From positions 7,063,890-7,127,889 of the forward strand of contig JAJEKV010000030.1 in the NCBI GenBank assembly GCA_021234155.1: a stretch of 64,000 nt of DNA, read 5' to 3'. Shown here one piece after another: positions 11,596-23,950 of the stretch. This DNA is from Isoetes taiwanensis (Eukaryota; Streptophyta; Lycopodiopsida; Isoetales; Isoetaceae). Position numbers and translations under genes: made by a program. The notes under the pieces are model-generated. The model was given only the letters and a program-made list of their open reading frames with translations. It was not told where the DNA came from and searched no databases. Numbering within the stretch: position 1 is the first letter of the stretch; every line of letters begins with the position of its first letter.

Positions 11596-13450
11596 ACTAG
11601 TAAACGTGTGCTCGGCGTTGCCGCACATAAGTAAGAGTGTGTGATTTTATAGACATTCTAATATACATGATCCTATGGAGTTGTATCATTTTTAATTCTT
11701 CCATGAATCTGCCTTCGCCATTTTGGTCATAGACTTTATTTAGCCTCGTTTTGATCCATGTGGTTCTAACAAATTACATGGTTTTGTTTAATACTTATCG
11801 CTCTTTTGTTAAAGTTTCACAAGTCTAAAAAAAATTATTGACTGAGTCATAATAGAAGTCATACGCAATTAAGGCGATGTTGTAGAGACGTGTCTCTATA
11901 TAGTTTTTGATATATCCTTATACATTTGTTCTTTATATCAAGATAATGCCAACTTTTGAAAGGCTCTAGAAGACGAACAACTTGGTAGTTGAATATGTGA
12001 TGCATTGATTAAATACAAAGACCATAAAAATTGTCCAATTGTATAGGTTGAAGCATGAGCGCACTCTTGATAAAACATTGAACGTCATAAGACTTATGCT
12101 CGAGAACGCGTAAGGCATACATCCCTAGCAAATGGGTTCCCGACAATGCCATGCCAGACATATGTCACACCATGTGTCCATATGAAATTTCAATATATGC
12201 TCCTTATATGTTACTAGTAAACGCGTGTCCGACACTGCCACGCCTAAGTAAGAGAGTGTGTTTTTATAGACATTCTAAATATACTTGATCCTATGGAGTT
12301 GTATCGTTTTTAATTCTTCCATGAATCTGCCTTAGTAATTTTGGTCATAGACTTTATTTAGCCTCCTTTTGATTGGTTCTAACAAATTACATGGTTTTGT
12401 TTAATACTTATATCTACGAAAATTTTTAGACTAAGTCAGAATAGAAGTCATATGCAATTAAGGCGATGTTGTAGAGACGTGTCTCTGGATGGGTTTTGAT
12501 ATATCCTTATACATTTGTTCTTTTCACATTTTGAAAGGCTTTAGAAGACGAACAACTTGACAGTTGAATATGTGATGCATTGATTAAATACAAAGACCAT
12601 ACAAATCATTAATTTGATATGATTGATAGTAAGATGTCCAGTTGTATAGGTTGAAGCATGAGCGCACTCTTGATAAAACATTGAACGTCATAAGACTTAT
12701 GCTCGAGCACATGCAAGGCATACATCCCTAGCAAATGGGTGCCCGACGATGCCATGCCAGACATAAGTCGTCCATATGAAATTTCAATATATGTTCTTTA
12801 TATATTACTAGTAAACGTGTGCCCAGCGTTGTCGTGCATAAGTAAGAGTGTGTGTTTTTATAGACATTCTAAATATACCCGATCCTATGGAGTTGTATCA
12901 TTTGTAATTCTTCCATGAATCTGCCTTCGCAGTTTTGGTCATAGACTTTATTTAGCTTCCCTTTGATCCATGTGATTCTAACAAATTACATGGTTTTGTT
13001 TAATACTTATCGCTCTTTTGTTAAAGTTTCACATATATATCTAATAAAATTTATAGACTGAGTCAGAATAGAAGTCATACACAATTAAGGCGATGATGTA
13101 GAGACATGTCTCTGGATGGGTTTTGATATATCCTTATACATTTGTTATTTATATCAAGATAATGCCACATTTTGAAAGGCTCTAGAAGACGAACAACTTG
13201 ATAGTTGAATATGTGATGCATTGATTAAATACAAAGACCATACAAATCATTAATTTGATATGATTGATAGTAAGATGTCCAATTGTATAGGTTGAAGCAT
13301 GAGCGCTCTCTTGATAAAACATTGAACGCCATAATACTTATGCTCGAGAATGCGTAAGGTATACATAGCAAATGGGTGCCCAACAATGTCATGCCAATCA
13401 TATGTCACACCATGTGTCCATATGAAGTTTCAATATATGCTCCTTATATC
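11596..13450 (+). repeat. Three tandem copies of a ~600-bp repeat
   Basis: Copies begin with ACTAGTAAACG at 11596, 12213 and 12807, giving periods of 617 and 594 bp; the last copy fades out near 13450. Each copy contains the same ordered landmarks: TAAGAGTGTGTG, TAGACATTCTAA, GGAGTTGTATC, CTTCCATGAATCTGCC, a GACGTGTCTCT-like site and GCATTGATTAAATACAAAG. The copies differ by scattered substitutions and small indels, for example loss of ATATCAAGATAATG in copy 2. No open frame is conserved between copies, so this is a satellite-like or LTR-derived array rather than a gene. Confidence 0.9.
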
Positions 13451-13564
13451 TTATTCGTGCATAAGGATTGTATAGAATGAATGCATTTGTAATTGTTGCA
13501 TTTTGCTCAAATTTCCGACAATATCACAGCTTTTCTTATATGCTAGGACTGTACATTTGTTAAG

Positions 13565-13690
13565 AAAAAGTGTCGGATTGTGAGGCATGGTTGTATGGCA
13601 ATGGTAAAGATTCTGTCAGAATGTCAAGCATGGCTGTATGGTGATGAAAAAGATTTCGTCAGCTTGTGAAACATGATTGTATCATTCTTA
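13565..13690 (+). repeat. Imperfect ~43-bp tandem repeat, three units
   Basis: Units share GGCATGGTTGTATGG, AGCATGGCTGTATGG and AACATGATTGTAT, each followed by an AAGATT(C/T).GTCAG-type segment. They lie directly downstream of the 600-bp array. Confidence 0.65.
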
Positions 13691-14572
13691 TTGTTGTTGT
13701 TGAAGGAGTCTGGCTGGTGGAAGAAATAGAGTTATTGTTCTTGTAGAAATAGTCAACAATAGAGGCGTGGGTTCTTCATCAGCACACGCAAAAAGAGCAG
13801 CAAAAGTAAGAAGAAATGTAAGTGTGTGCAAGATTGTAAAAGGAAAATGATTTCAAAAAGAATGAACTAGCAGTAAGGCAGGCTTGGGGTAAAGAAAATG
13901 GTGTAGTGAAGAGGAAAAAAGAGTAATTCTAAAGCAGGATCAGAGAATTACCTGTGGTTTCCTTCAAGCATCATTCTCAGAACTTTGGGAGCAATTGGTG
14001 TTCAAGCAGACATTCCCCGATTATCTTTTCACACCTGAATACATCTTTGTTCCTTGCTCAGAGGAATTTGAGAGTGAAATTATTGAGTCCTGGCTTCTGG
14101 AATTCACAGGGAAGAAAAATATCTCACCTACAACAATTTTTCAGATATTTTGTGATTGAATAGTCAAAAAGATCTCTGTAAATGTTTTCTCGGAATGACT
14201 ATAAGTCTTATTTCTCTCCTGATCTTGCATTTTTTGGCAATTATCTAGTCTTTCTACCTAATCAATCTATCTCTTTCTTGATTTGTCTTGCTTTCACTTC
14301 TTAATCTCCTTTCCTTGCTCGATCCTTGCCTGATCCTCGCCCTTTTTCTTGTATTTCCCTTCCATCCTCTGTTTTCCCCCTTTATTGGCTAAAATGCCCG
14401 AAAATTCAAAAAACTCAAATATTTCAAAAACCTAAATGCCAATTCGCTTATTTTCCTTCACAAGTTCATGTTACTTCCTCCAGATCAGAGAGGCGACCTC
14501 CTAAAACAGTTAAGTTCCTTCCATTCTGATTCCTCTAAATTGTTTAAATTCGGGAATTTTGCTGATTTAAAC

Positions 14573-15460
14573 TTCCTTTCCAAAGAAATGCAACATTCTC
14601 TATAGATGTTCCACAATGGAACAATCTTTCCAAGGATCCTGGGATCGACAATGTCACTCCTAATCTAGATGCTAATGGAATCCCCATCCCTTATGGCGAT
14701 CCCAGGCCAGCCGAGCAAGTTCTTTCTGATCGAGATCTCACTCAAGAATTCTACAATTTGCAATACATGACTCGGCCTAATCTCCAACTCTTCAAAGGTA
14801 TTCGCCTGAACAACTCTTCTATTGCTTCAAACATTGAATCCCTTTCCTCCACTGTTGTCGTTATTTGTGTGGATAGAGTTGGGATTAGTATTGAAAAATT
14901 ATGGGATCACCTGCTTAGACTTCACAAAGGAATTATTATAAACTCCACTTATTGGCTTAATTACCCTTATCTACTTATGGAATTTGGTAATAACAGAACT
15001 GCAAACTTCATGCTTAAGCTAGGTCATTCTACATTTAATACCTCCCAAATTTCCTTTTTAAAATGGAGCCCTTCCATTCCTATTTGTGAATTTGGAAAAT
15101 TTTTCATTGCTTCTGTCAGCATGAGTGACCTTTCCCCTATATACTGGAGTGAGGAATGCTTCTCTAGCATTTTTAACTCCATTGGCACCTATATTTCCAC
15201 TGAATTTTCCCCCTATAAGGCCCCTAAATTTATATTCAACTTGATATCTCCAAACCTATTCCCATCTCAGGCAAACAAATGAGTCTACAATTGAGATGGG
15301 TAGGATTACCAAATGTTTGCCAGAATTGCAGTGCGAGGCACTTCTCTAACTTCACTTGCAAGAAGACAATGTATATAGGAGGGTCGAAAAGTCAGAATAA
15401 AGAGGGAAAACAAGTGGATAATGCGAAAACCTCCGATTGGGAGAATATTTAGAAAATGTG
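14573..15460 (+). pseudogene. LINE ORF1 (gag-like, DUF4283 plus zinc knuckle), frameshifted
   Basis: A frame open from about 14573 to 15282 encodes a plant-LINE ORF1-type protein. It contains GIPIPYGDPRPAEQVL, a DUF4283-like core (VGISIEKLWDHLLRLHKG to FMLKLGHSTFNTSQISF, then LKWSPSIP), and ends early after PSQANK. The natural continuation is in another frame: ISKPIPISGKQM leads into a knuckle reading GLPNVCQNCSARHFSNFTC. A frameshift near 15235 therefore separates the RNA-binding core from its CCHC-type knuckle, and a stop follows near 15450. L1-type ORF1 proteins bind element RNA. No EN or RT follows, so only the 5' part of a LINE is present. The first codons lack a clear Met. Confidence 0.7.
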
Positions 15461-15591
15461 CAGAATATCCATTATCAGAAGGATCAAACTGGTTATATGC
15501 ATAATCAACATAAAAGGCAGCCTCAAAGCTCGACTCAATTAAACCTTCAACAATAGATTCCTTATGTTAAAGTTAATGGCAGCCAGAAAAG

Positions 15592-16056
15592 AATTAGAAA
15601 AGAGAGTTCAGGAAAAAACAACAGCAATTTGTAAAAGAGATGGATAACAAGTTAACATCTCAAGACTCGACTATCTACAATCTAGCTCCTTCAACAATTA
15701 AGATTCTAAATAAGGAAGCTATGTCCAAAGGGAAGATTACCAGCAAAGGAATTGACTCCAATTACAAACTTGGTTGCAGAAAACAAAAATTCAAACAGTC
15801 AACTCATGGCTGCTAATAAAGCCAATATTGAGCATAAGATAAGAATGCTCAAGGGTAAGGCTCCTATGCAGCATCAACGACATGATCTACACAAGACCTT
15901 GTACAATATTATGCAAGAATCTAGAAAAGCTGCAGTAGGTAAAGATGGGGATGTAAGGGAACTCTATAACCCCTATCCAAAAAACAAAGCATCTATGGGT
16001 ATAAGAATTTCTTCTTGTGGGAACATCACTACAAATAAAAAAAGAAGATTCAAGGG
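15592..16056 (+). pseudogene. Possible remainder of the LINE ORF1 region
   Basis: A frame beginning near 15752 (TNLVAENKNSNSQLMAANKA) runs to 16153 and is rich in Lys, Asn and Gln like the hydrophilic tails of LINE ORF1 proteins. It has no diagnostic domain. The last third runs into a dispersed repeat starting at 16057. I assign it to the LINE only because of position and composition. Confidence 0.35.
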
Positions 16057-16220
16057 AGAATGCCATGGTGCTATTGCGAATAGAACCAACATTATTTGGA
16101 TGGAGACGCCTATTCATGTTGGCCCTATTTATAGCCTCATTATGCTATGGTAGATTATCGGCATTCTCTTGAGCTCCTACCTTGGTTGCTCCATCTTCTC
16201 TTGCCTTCTAGTGTCCCATC
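16057..16220 (+). repeat. Dispersed ~165-bp repeat, copy 1
   Basis: The block from GAGAATGCCATGG through TCTAGTGTCCCAT is nearly identical to 43277-43444. Shared internal landmarks include ACGCCTATTCATGTTGG, CTCATTATGCTATGG and TTGAGCTCCTACCTTGG. This copy has lost part of the palindromic centre that is intact in copy 2. Confidence 0.9.
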
Positions 16221-19200
16221 CTATCTACCTACTTCCTACTTAGTTTTTTGTTTTTGTAGATTACTGTCTTTGCCTTCTTGTGTGATGCAGTGGTTTTGAT
16301 CTTGTATTTGTGGAATTTTTGGGTTGGGTAACGGCAGAAGTTTTGATCCATGAATGCTTGGGGCTTGGATGGAGGTTTTACCACTGTGTTTGTACAGCTT
16401 TGCTGCTTGCCTTTCCTCTGTCTGGACATCTTCTATTTTGATGTGTATGGCAGCGTTATATTTGTGTATTTGGCAAGGCAATATCCATATCCTTTTTTAC
16501 TGTTATCTTTAATCGATGGACATGGCAGCGTTCTCCGACCCATATTTTCTTCTTCCCAACTGCAATTGCAGATTCAATCAGATTATCCATCGCTGTGGAT
16601 ATTCGAAGAGGCCTTGTTTCTTGTTGGCGATTATCTCTAGGATATTATTAGTGATTTCACGGCGACATGCACAAGAACAGGTAAAGGATTCCGGCTGTGT
16701 TTGAGATCAGATGGCAAAAAACATAGTTCTTGAGGGCGACCACTATGAAAAACTTGTAACAGTTTAAGCTCCTCTAAGATCTAGCTATGGTTGACATGGA
16801 ACCTTTGGCACAAAAAGCATGTGTATATTGGGCACAGAAAGCAGAGCCAGTTATTTTCCTGATGCAGGATGCTACTTTGGGAAGGGGGGTTTGCCTTTTA
16901 TGGCAGCTCCAATTGCATTGTGCATTAACCATGGAGCTTGGAGCTCAAATAATCGGTTGTGGCAAGTATTCAAATGATAGATTCAGATACACCAGATCCA
17001 TCAGAAGTTGCTGGATGTGGAGAGCTCTTAACTAAGGATGTCTGCTGCCGATTCATCTCCATTACTCTGGAGATTCAATGAACCGCCTTTTGTTGCTGTC
17101 GATTCATCTCCACGACTGTGGATGTAAGCTCTGACTATGGTCGACATCAAATCCTTTGCTGCAGATAACTATGGATTTCCAAGGTAGATGAGTCTACAAC
17201 GCGGTCAGTTTTCTCTCTTTCTTTTTCATTTTGTGGCATTCATGCGTATCCTGTGCATCGCTGTGTATTTGTTGAGAAAGGATACCGGATCGTTTGGTAT
17301 TCCATTTTATTTCTTATTCAATCACTAAGTTGAGTTGTCTTAATCCATAGCTGTGCTGCAAATTAGAGTAGCCAGGCTGCCATTCTAGTTCTCGCTGCGA
17401 TTCAGATAGCAATCCGACAAACCAATTTTGAAGCTTGCTGCAATCATGGTCTCCTCTGCCAATCAAGCTTACTGCAATCATGGTCTCCTCTATGTCCGCC
17501 ATTAGTCTGCAATTTGAATGCTCACCAACAAATGAGTTATGTCTGCTGCCATGCAAAAGTGTTCTGCCTCCAGCGTTTACATCTTAGCCAATTTTCAAGT
17601 ATTTGCAGTCATCACTCAAATGGCAGATCTTCTCGCTCTTCGAGCTCAATATGCTCCCTCAAACTCCTCATCATCACATCCATTTTGCCCTCCATAGCCA
17701 TAGCCAGAGGATCGTGATTGTTGCATTTCTTTGATCTGGTTGATCTGCCCTAGATTTATCGGCCAGAGTTTTCCCCTTTTCTCCCGCACTTTAGCATGGG
17801 ATACATTACAAGCTCTTCTGAAACAGAGTGCCGGCTTATCTCCCATACAAACTAATTAAACCATTTCTTTGCATCTTCTTCTTTGTTTGCCTTGGCCGCT
17901 TCTGCATGATCGTGCCTTACTCGGTCTATTATATCTTTTCTTTCATGGCTCTGTTGCATGCTCTGCTGGTGCTGGCTATGCTGTGCTCCCATTTGAGCCA
18001 TCGCCTGCTTAGAACTACGAATTAAACACAAATCTTTCCAAATCATCTCCAGATTGAAGCAAAGCATGAAACTTTTGTAATAACAAAAACAAAATTGTCA
18101 AAAAAGATATGAGATAATCTTGCGCTACTTACTCTCTTCAAAGAAAAGTGTGGAATGCGTTTTCCAGAGAGAACAGGCACCGAAAACAGAGTTTGGAAGA
18201 AGAAAAAAAAAAAAAGGGGGGGGCAGCAATTTATGCTTACCAACGGATTAGAACTATGGTAGAACGGTGCAGGGGAGAAGAAGGAAACAGGCTCGAGGCG
18301 GGCACATGCTGCGGGACGAGAAACATAATAAAGATCTTTTCATATCTTTTCGCTCAAGGCATATTTTTTCGCTCAAGGACCCAGTATATAATGACATTGA
18401 TTTAATTTTTAATGGTAGCTAAGCATTGGTATGACGAGGTTTAGCTTAGCTTGAGGTTGTATGCTTAGTTTGTCCAAGTATGCCCCTCACATTAGTACAT
18501 CACTAGACCTACTTTTGTTCCAGGATTTCTTTTGTATGCCTTTGTTGATTTTCCTGATATTCATGACCTTTTATCCATTGGTTTCATCTATTATGGCCAT
18601 TGAGTCAGATTGATTGCTATTCTCCTAGGTGCTCCCCTTTGTTGCCACTTTACCAATGTGCCACAAGTCCCTATGTTTTAGTTTTACATAACAAATCCCC
18701 TTTGTTTGAGTTTTCATGTTTGTTAGTTCCTGCTACATAATCAATATGACCATTTATATTTCGTTTAAGTGCTTTCAACCTAGAGATGCTTCTCCATAAT
18801 ATAGCATGATCATTTAAACGTTGGTGAGTCCTATCCTTTATTGACTTAGAGACTCTATAGGGTTCACACTTTTGGAGTAAGAGTCACATGCTTTAACCTC
18901 CTTTTGGGTTAAGCATGGATTGACGTAATGCTTTTGTGGCTTTCATTTGTACAAAGGTATTAAGCCTTTGGACTACACCATTTGGTTGAGGTTCATGCAT
19001 TGTTATTGTCATCATCCTTGCTTGTTATTTCTACAAGGTTGCAGATTCATGTATTATCGTTTTTTTTATGTATTATCGTTTTTTGGCCATCCAATGACGG
19101 CACCTTCCACAGAATATGCTGCCTGGAGAAATCCAGGCCGCAAGTGCGCAGTCAACCAAGGGTCAAATTGACCCCATAAAATAGGGGCACAAAATGCCCA

Positions 19201-19255
19201 CAAACCATTGTCTAAAACAGAAATACACGTGGCCAACAAGCATCAAATACTTACA
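16221..19255. other. Gene-poor region without recognisable genes
   Basis: Only short overlapping open frames occur here. There is a homopolymer pair at about 18200-18222 (A13 followed by G8), and a loosely repeated CTGCCGATTCATCTCC / CTGTCGATTCATCTCC pair at 17047 and 17096. Nothing supports a host gene. Confidence 0.4.
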
Positions 19256-19345
19256 GTGTGAACACTAATTTATCACAACAGGAACATTTGTTACAGTAAG
19301 AACCGACATTAATTTATCACAACACAAACATTTGTTACAGTAAAG
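19256..19345 (+). repeat. ~43-bp direct repeat pair
   Basis: AATTTATCACAACA followed by (G/C)AA(A/C)ATTTGTTACAGTAA occurs twice, at about 19268 and 19311, in tandem. Confidence 0.75.
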
Positions 19346-20379
19346 AAGCGCCACATGCATATTCACATCATCGGCCCTCTCACAAGCCTCAGTTTCTGTC
19401 CACCGAATGACCTACTTATATGCCCTCTTTAGAAAACAGAGTCTTTTCTGCATAAACTGTATGAATTGCTTGTTCTTCAAAAGATCAACTGCTTTTTGAT
19501 TCGAAAGACTAATTCAATTTTGGGTTGGCCCTGCATTCTGGTCTTAAGATGCATGCGGGGCATTTGCTCCCTACCATCCCTGCAGATGGGCATCCCGTTC
19601 AAGTACCGGAATATTGATAGCTTAGCACTAATTAGCACCAAGAGGCCAGGTTTGCCAAAATCCCAATCGCAGAGCATACTGTATTCTGAACAAACCTTCC
19701 AAGACAATATTTAAACTGCCGCTGCAGCATGTCTGAGTCAAGCATATTGCCAAGGGAAAAATTGTGAATCTGAATCATTAGGAGCTCACAACACAGATTT
19801 GTATTTTATATAAAGGCAAATAGACAAACAGCCAAGGCTTTCAATCCCTGTTAGAAGCAGTCGGATTTAGCAATAGCTCAGGAATCCGTCAGGAAATAGA
19901 CCAAAAAATCCTTGCCAGTATAGAAGCCTAATCAATCATGGTAAATTTCTGGAGCTCGTTTTGCCGAATCCATGGCCCTTTCCGTAATTATGTGCCCATT
20001 AACTGGAGCATCTACTGGAGCAACGATACCAAGCTTGGCGCTGAGCAACAGAATCAACAATTTGCACTTCCAAGCACCAGCAGATGAGTTTCGTCTTCAA
20101 CCCGCCACCTGCAACAGCCGGAATTGGCAAGCCCATGGCCGGCTACCATCTGTCCAGCCCGCACGGGCATTGTTATCCCCAATCCGACCTTTGACAACAG
20201 CAGAATATGGCTTCTTCCCCTAACTCACTTGCTAGCGTCAGCTTTCCACCCTTCAAGCTACGAATACAGTAAAAAACAATTAACAATCTTAAGTTATAAA
20301 TATACGGAAGTTGATCATGCACACATTATTGCTTTGGATAATCATTCAGTGAGAAGTTAATGTTACATACGTTATTCAT
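19346..20379. other. Spacer without recognised features
   Basis: Small open frames (for example 19972-20223 on plus) show no recognisable similarity and no repeat structure. I see nothing I can name. Confidence 0.35.
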
Positions 20380-22347
20380 CCAAGTTGGTTTCTTGATCTC
20401 CAGTACTTTTGTTGTATGTTTGTTTCCTGTACATAGCTATTGATACTGTGTCTAGGATTTGACAGTCCCTCTATACTCGGGACTATAATATTGTTTTTTA
20501 TTACATTCGATGCATCGTTTTATTTCTTTAGTTTATTTTTCACATGAAATTGAGGGTCTTCATGTGTACATATCCTGTTTAAGTTCTTTCAGTTCTGTCT
20601 GTTGGTTAGGGTTGTTATCAAAGGTTGGCTAGTTGGCTTTGGTTTTGCATCAAGTTGGTATCTATGCTTCTATTTTTCACTTGGATGTTAGTTCCCATTT
20701 GAAGTCTATATTTGCTCTGCTTTTGCTCCATTTGGTTTATTATTTCTACATTTCATTTAATTTCTTTAATTCATGAGTTCCTTTGATCTAGTTGGCTTGT
20801 TAGTCCCCTTTTTGTTAATTTTCTGTTTCTTTTCTAGTTATCCCATGTGTTGCAGTCGTTCTACTAGTTTTCGTTGCTTTAATCATCTCAATGTGTATCC
20901 CATTAGTCCCCTTTTGTTCTAATTTGCTCCCTTTTAATCCATTCCCTGTAGCCATTTGTACTTTGTTTTCTTCATTAATTCTTTCAGTCCCATGTGTTAT
21001 AATGCACATCTTGTTCTTCTAGTTCTGGTTTCTTTGCTCCAATCTAGCAATTCCCACAGTTTATTACTGCCCCTATCCTCTTTGTCCCTATATTTTTCCA
21101 AGGTCCTTTGCTCCAGGCATGTAATATACCTTTTGTTTTACCACTGCCATCCGTTTTTGTTCGCCATTATATGTTTAGATCCTTTGGGTATACTTGCCCC
21201 ATTTGCTTTGTTGGTTCCAGGTTGTTTTGTTCTCTTGAGTAGTTCCATTGCACTATATAATCCATTAGTTGAAGTAGCTCCATTCATCATATGAGCGTCT
21301 CTAGTTCTATTTGCTTCGTTTCACTTTTATTTGTTTCCCTTTATTCTCGTTTTTGTCCCTTTTAGACTATCATATTTGTCTCATTTCATCTTAGATTAAA
21401 AACTTTCCTTGGCAATTTGCTCTTTTTGGATCATTGTTCAGTTGCTTCAATAGTTCCATTTGTCTAGGTATTCTACTAGTGCCTTTAGTCTTTTTAGGCT
21501 CTACTGTTATCTTACCTAATCCCGTCATCCTAGTAGTCTCTCTTGCTCCTTTAATCTTGAGATCCATTCTAGGGTTTCTGTGGCAACCGGTAGACACTTC
21601 GACGGACTGTATCTCTCACATCCGGTGTCGGATTTTTATGTGCTTGGTCTTGTTGGAAAGCTGGTTCAGAGAGCTTTCCAACGGTGTATGATACCTGCAT
21701 GTTTGTCTTTGTTTCAGTGCTCAAATCTGCTGTTTTCCGGACTGTGTGCTAGGGTTTTTGTGGCAGCCCTTCTTCTTCCTTCTTTGAGAAGTATAGCCCT
21801 CGCCTGATGCCGTTGTTGGCCTTGGCCATGCGGTGTTGAAAGGTGTGTGTTGTACTCTTATTGAAGGTTACGAGAATGTTTTACTAATTCATACCCTAGT
21901 TCCTGATGGTGTTGTTGATGAAAGTCCGACACCAATATAGGGATTGGCGTATGTTTTAGTAAGTATTCGATTGGTCTCGTCTTGCGGCAGAATTTTGATC
22001 GGTCATATCTCTCGCATCCGGTGTCAGATTTTCATGTGCTTGGGCTTGTTGGAAAGCTGGTTCAGAGATCTTTCCAGCGGTGTATGGTATTTGCATGCTT
22101 GGCTTTGTTTCTGTGCTCAAATTGGCACTTTTCCAGGCTGTGTGCTAGGGTTTCGTGGGCAATCGGTAGACACTTCCGACGGGACCGTATCTCTCTCATC
22201 CGGTGTTAGATTTTCATGTGCTTGGGCTTGTTGGAAAGCTGGTTCAGAGATCTTTCCAACGGTGTATGATACCTGCATGCTTGTCTTTGTTTCGGTGCTC
22301 AAATCTGCACTTTTCCGGGCTGTGTGCTAGGGTTTTGTGGCAGCCCG
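20380..22347 (+). repeat. T/C-rich dispersed repeat family, block 1
   Basis: The plus strand is strongly pyrimidine-biased, with short recurring phrases such as TTAGTCCC, CCATTTG and TTTGTTCTA. Similar wording recurs at 27440-28000 and 41110-43200, so these are pieces of one repeat family, possibly untranslated or LTR DNA of a retroelement. The block is directly interrupted at its right end by the GC-rich LINE, and its apparent continuation resumes after that LINE's tail at 27431. Confidence 0.55.
21565..22347 (+). repeat. Three copies of a ~182-bp repeat with conserved hairpin
   Basis: Three copies carry GGAAAGCTGGTTCAGAG followed by CTTTCCA(A/G)CGG, with the AAAG at 21657, 22053 and 22235. 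The last two are tandem with a period of 182 bp. Each ends with GTGTGCTAGGGTTT. GGAAAG and CTTTCC form a short inverted repeat in every copy. Wording of this type (TTGGAAAGCT...CTTTCCAACGG) is common in plant LTR-retrotransposon LTRs, which I take as the likely origin. Confidence 0.75.
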
Positions 22348-22395
22348 GTACACACCCGATATCCGTGAGTCGCCGCCCAAGTCATACCCCAAGTC

Positions 22396-23950
22396 ATGGC
22401 CACAGACACAGCCCCGTGTGTGGACCCACACTTGGTTGGTGAGCTACCTCGCACCACACCAACCCATCCCAGGAAGGCCCAAACACACCAACCACGGGTT
22501 GACCCCACGCAGCAGAGCCCCTCCGGGAAGACCATGAAGCGGGCCACCAAGGAAGAGGCCTCCTGCAGGGGAGAGACGCCTTCCATGAAGAGGGAGGCCC
22601 GGCCAAGGCCTGGCCGACCCGACAAGGGCCACATAGGCAATCCGCCAAATAACCTTGGAGTCGCATCCAGGCGAGGGTTGAGGCCAACAAAGGCACGCCT
22701 TGCGTGGCCTCCCCCGACAGAGGTGGAGAACATAACATCTCTGATGTTGCGCAGGCGCTTGGTGCCAAAAACGACGAATCACGTAATTGGAGGATCGCGT
22801 ACGACAAAGCGCATGATAGCATCCACTTGCTACAATTTGACGTACAAAGCCAATACCAGCAGGGAGCTTGCGATATGAGGGGGCGCGGTAGACACCGTGT
22901 TGGTAGCTATGGAAGCCGGGACGCAGGACAGAACCGGGTAGAGCAGAGACACTCGTAACCCCGCCCCTCGATCCGTGCCGAGGTTGAGGAGGCTAAGGCC
23001 ACGCCCGAGGAGCACAAAATGCCGCCTCCGTCAGAGGTTGCGAGGCCGCCACCGCGAGACAAGGGATTCCAGGCGCTTTGAAGCTAGCCGTGCAGAACTG
23101 AAGCCGAGTAAGGATTTAGCACGCAGATCGGGAGCTACAGAGCTTCTGCAGCGCCGCTGCCCAAGAAGGCAAGGGCCTCCATGCCGGTGGCACATGAGCA
23201 ACTCCGCCATTGCACGGGAGATGGCAAGACATGACAACGCCCCGCAAGAGCCGAGCCCGCACCGGAGAACGTAAACCACAACAAAAGAACACACCAACCC
23301 CGCGAACCCACCAACCTACAGGACGCCAACCCGAACACATGTCATGGACACATCGACACGCCGCCGCCACCACCCCGGGCGGGCCGCCCACCTATGCCTC
23401 ACCCACCTCAACCAACACCTGGTGTGCCCCCCCAACTTCAGAACGTAGACGCGCAGAGCCGCGAATGTGGTAGTGCGAGGCCCGACGGAGGAGTCGGGAG
23501 AACATCTCACTTCCACCCGCATTACGTATCTTTGACCGGATGATGTTCCCAAAGACTGTGACCATTGGAAAGGCGAAGTCGCCATGGAATTCAAATACCG
23601 ACGCCCCGGTGGTCATCTTCACGCTTGAGAGCGCGTGCGAAGCTGGGTGGCCATCCCGCCGTGGCCGGAAGTTGAAGGGGACGGCTCAGACGTTGACCGA
23701 CTTGACCCCAAAGACAAAGCAAGAGACCCGGGCGTGAGCTGGCCAAAGTCGTGGACCCGCCGCAGACATGGAGGGGCAGCTGGCTGGTCCGGGAAGGATG
23801 CGCCAATTCAGCAGCCAAACAGGGGATGCGGGCACTCCGCCCCTCGAAGTCCCCTCCGAGGGGGCCCCCCAGCATGTGCATCCACATCTTCCGCCCCCCT
23901 CGGGACCACCACTACCACCGACCTGGCGGGCGATGCATGCCACTAAATAG
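22396..23950 (+). pseudogene. ORF1-like Pro/Arg-rich region of the GC-rich LINE
   Basis: A 160-codon frame at 22396-22878 (from MATDTAPCVDPHLVGEL) and later fragments in shifting frames are rich in Pro, Arg and Ala with no named domain. Antisense frames of similar length are a side effect of the high GC content. Position upstream of the endonuclease suggests a gag-like ORF1 remnant. Confidence 0.4.

Noticed and set aside
22299-22822. Minus-strand open frames of 112-144 codons
   Set aside because: Overlapping frames on both strands in GC-rich sequence at the LINE start, with no supporting features.
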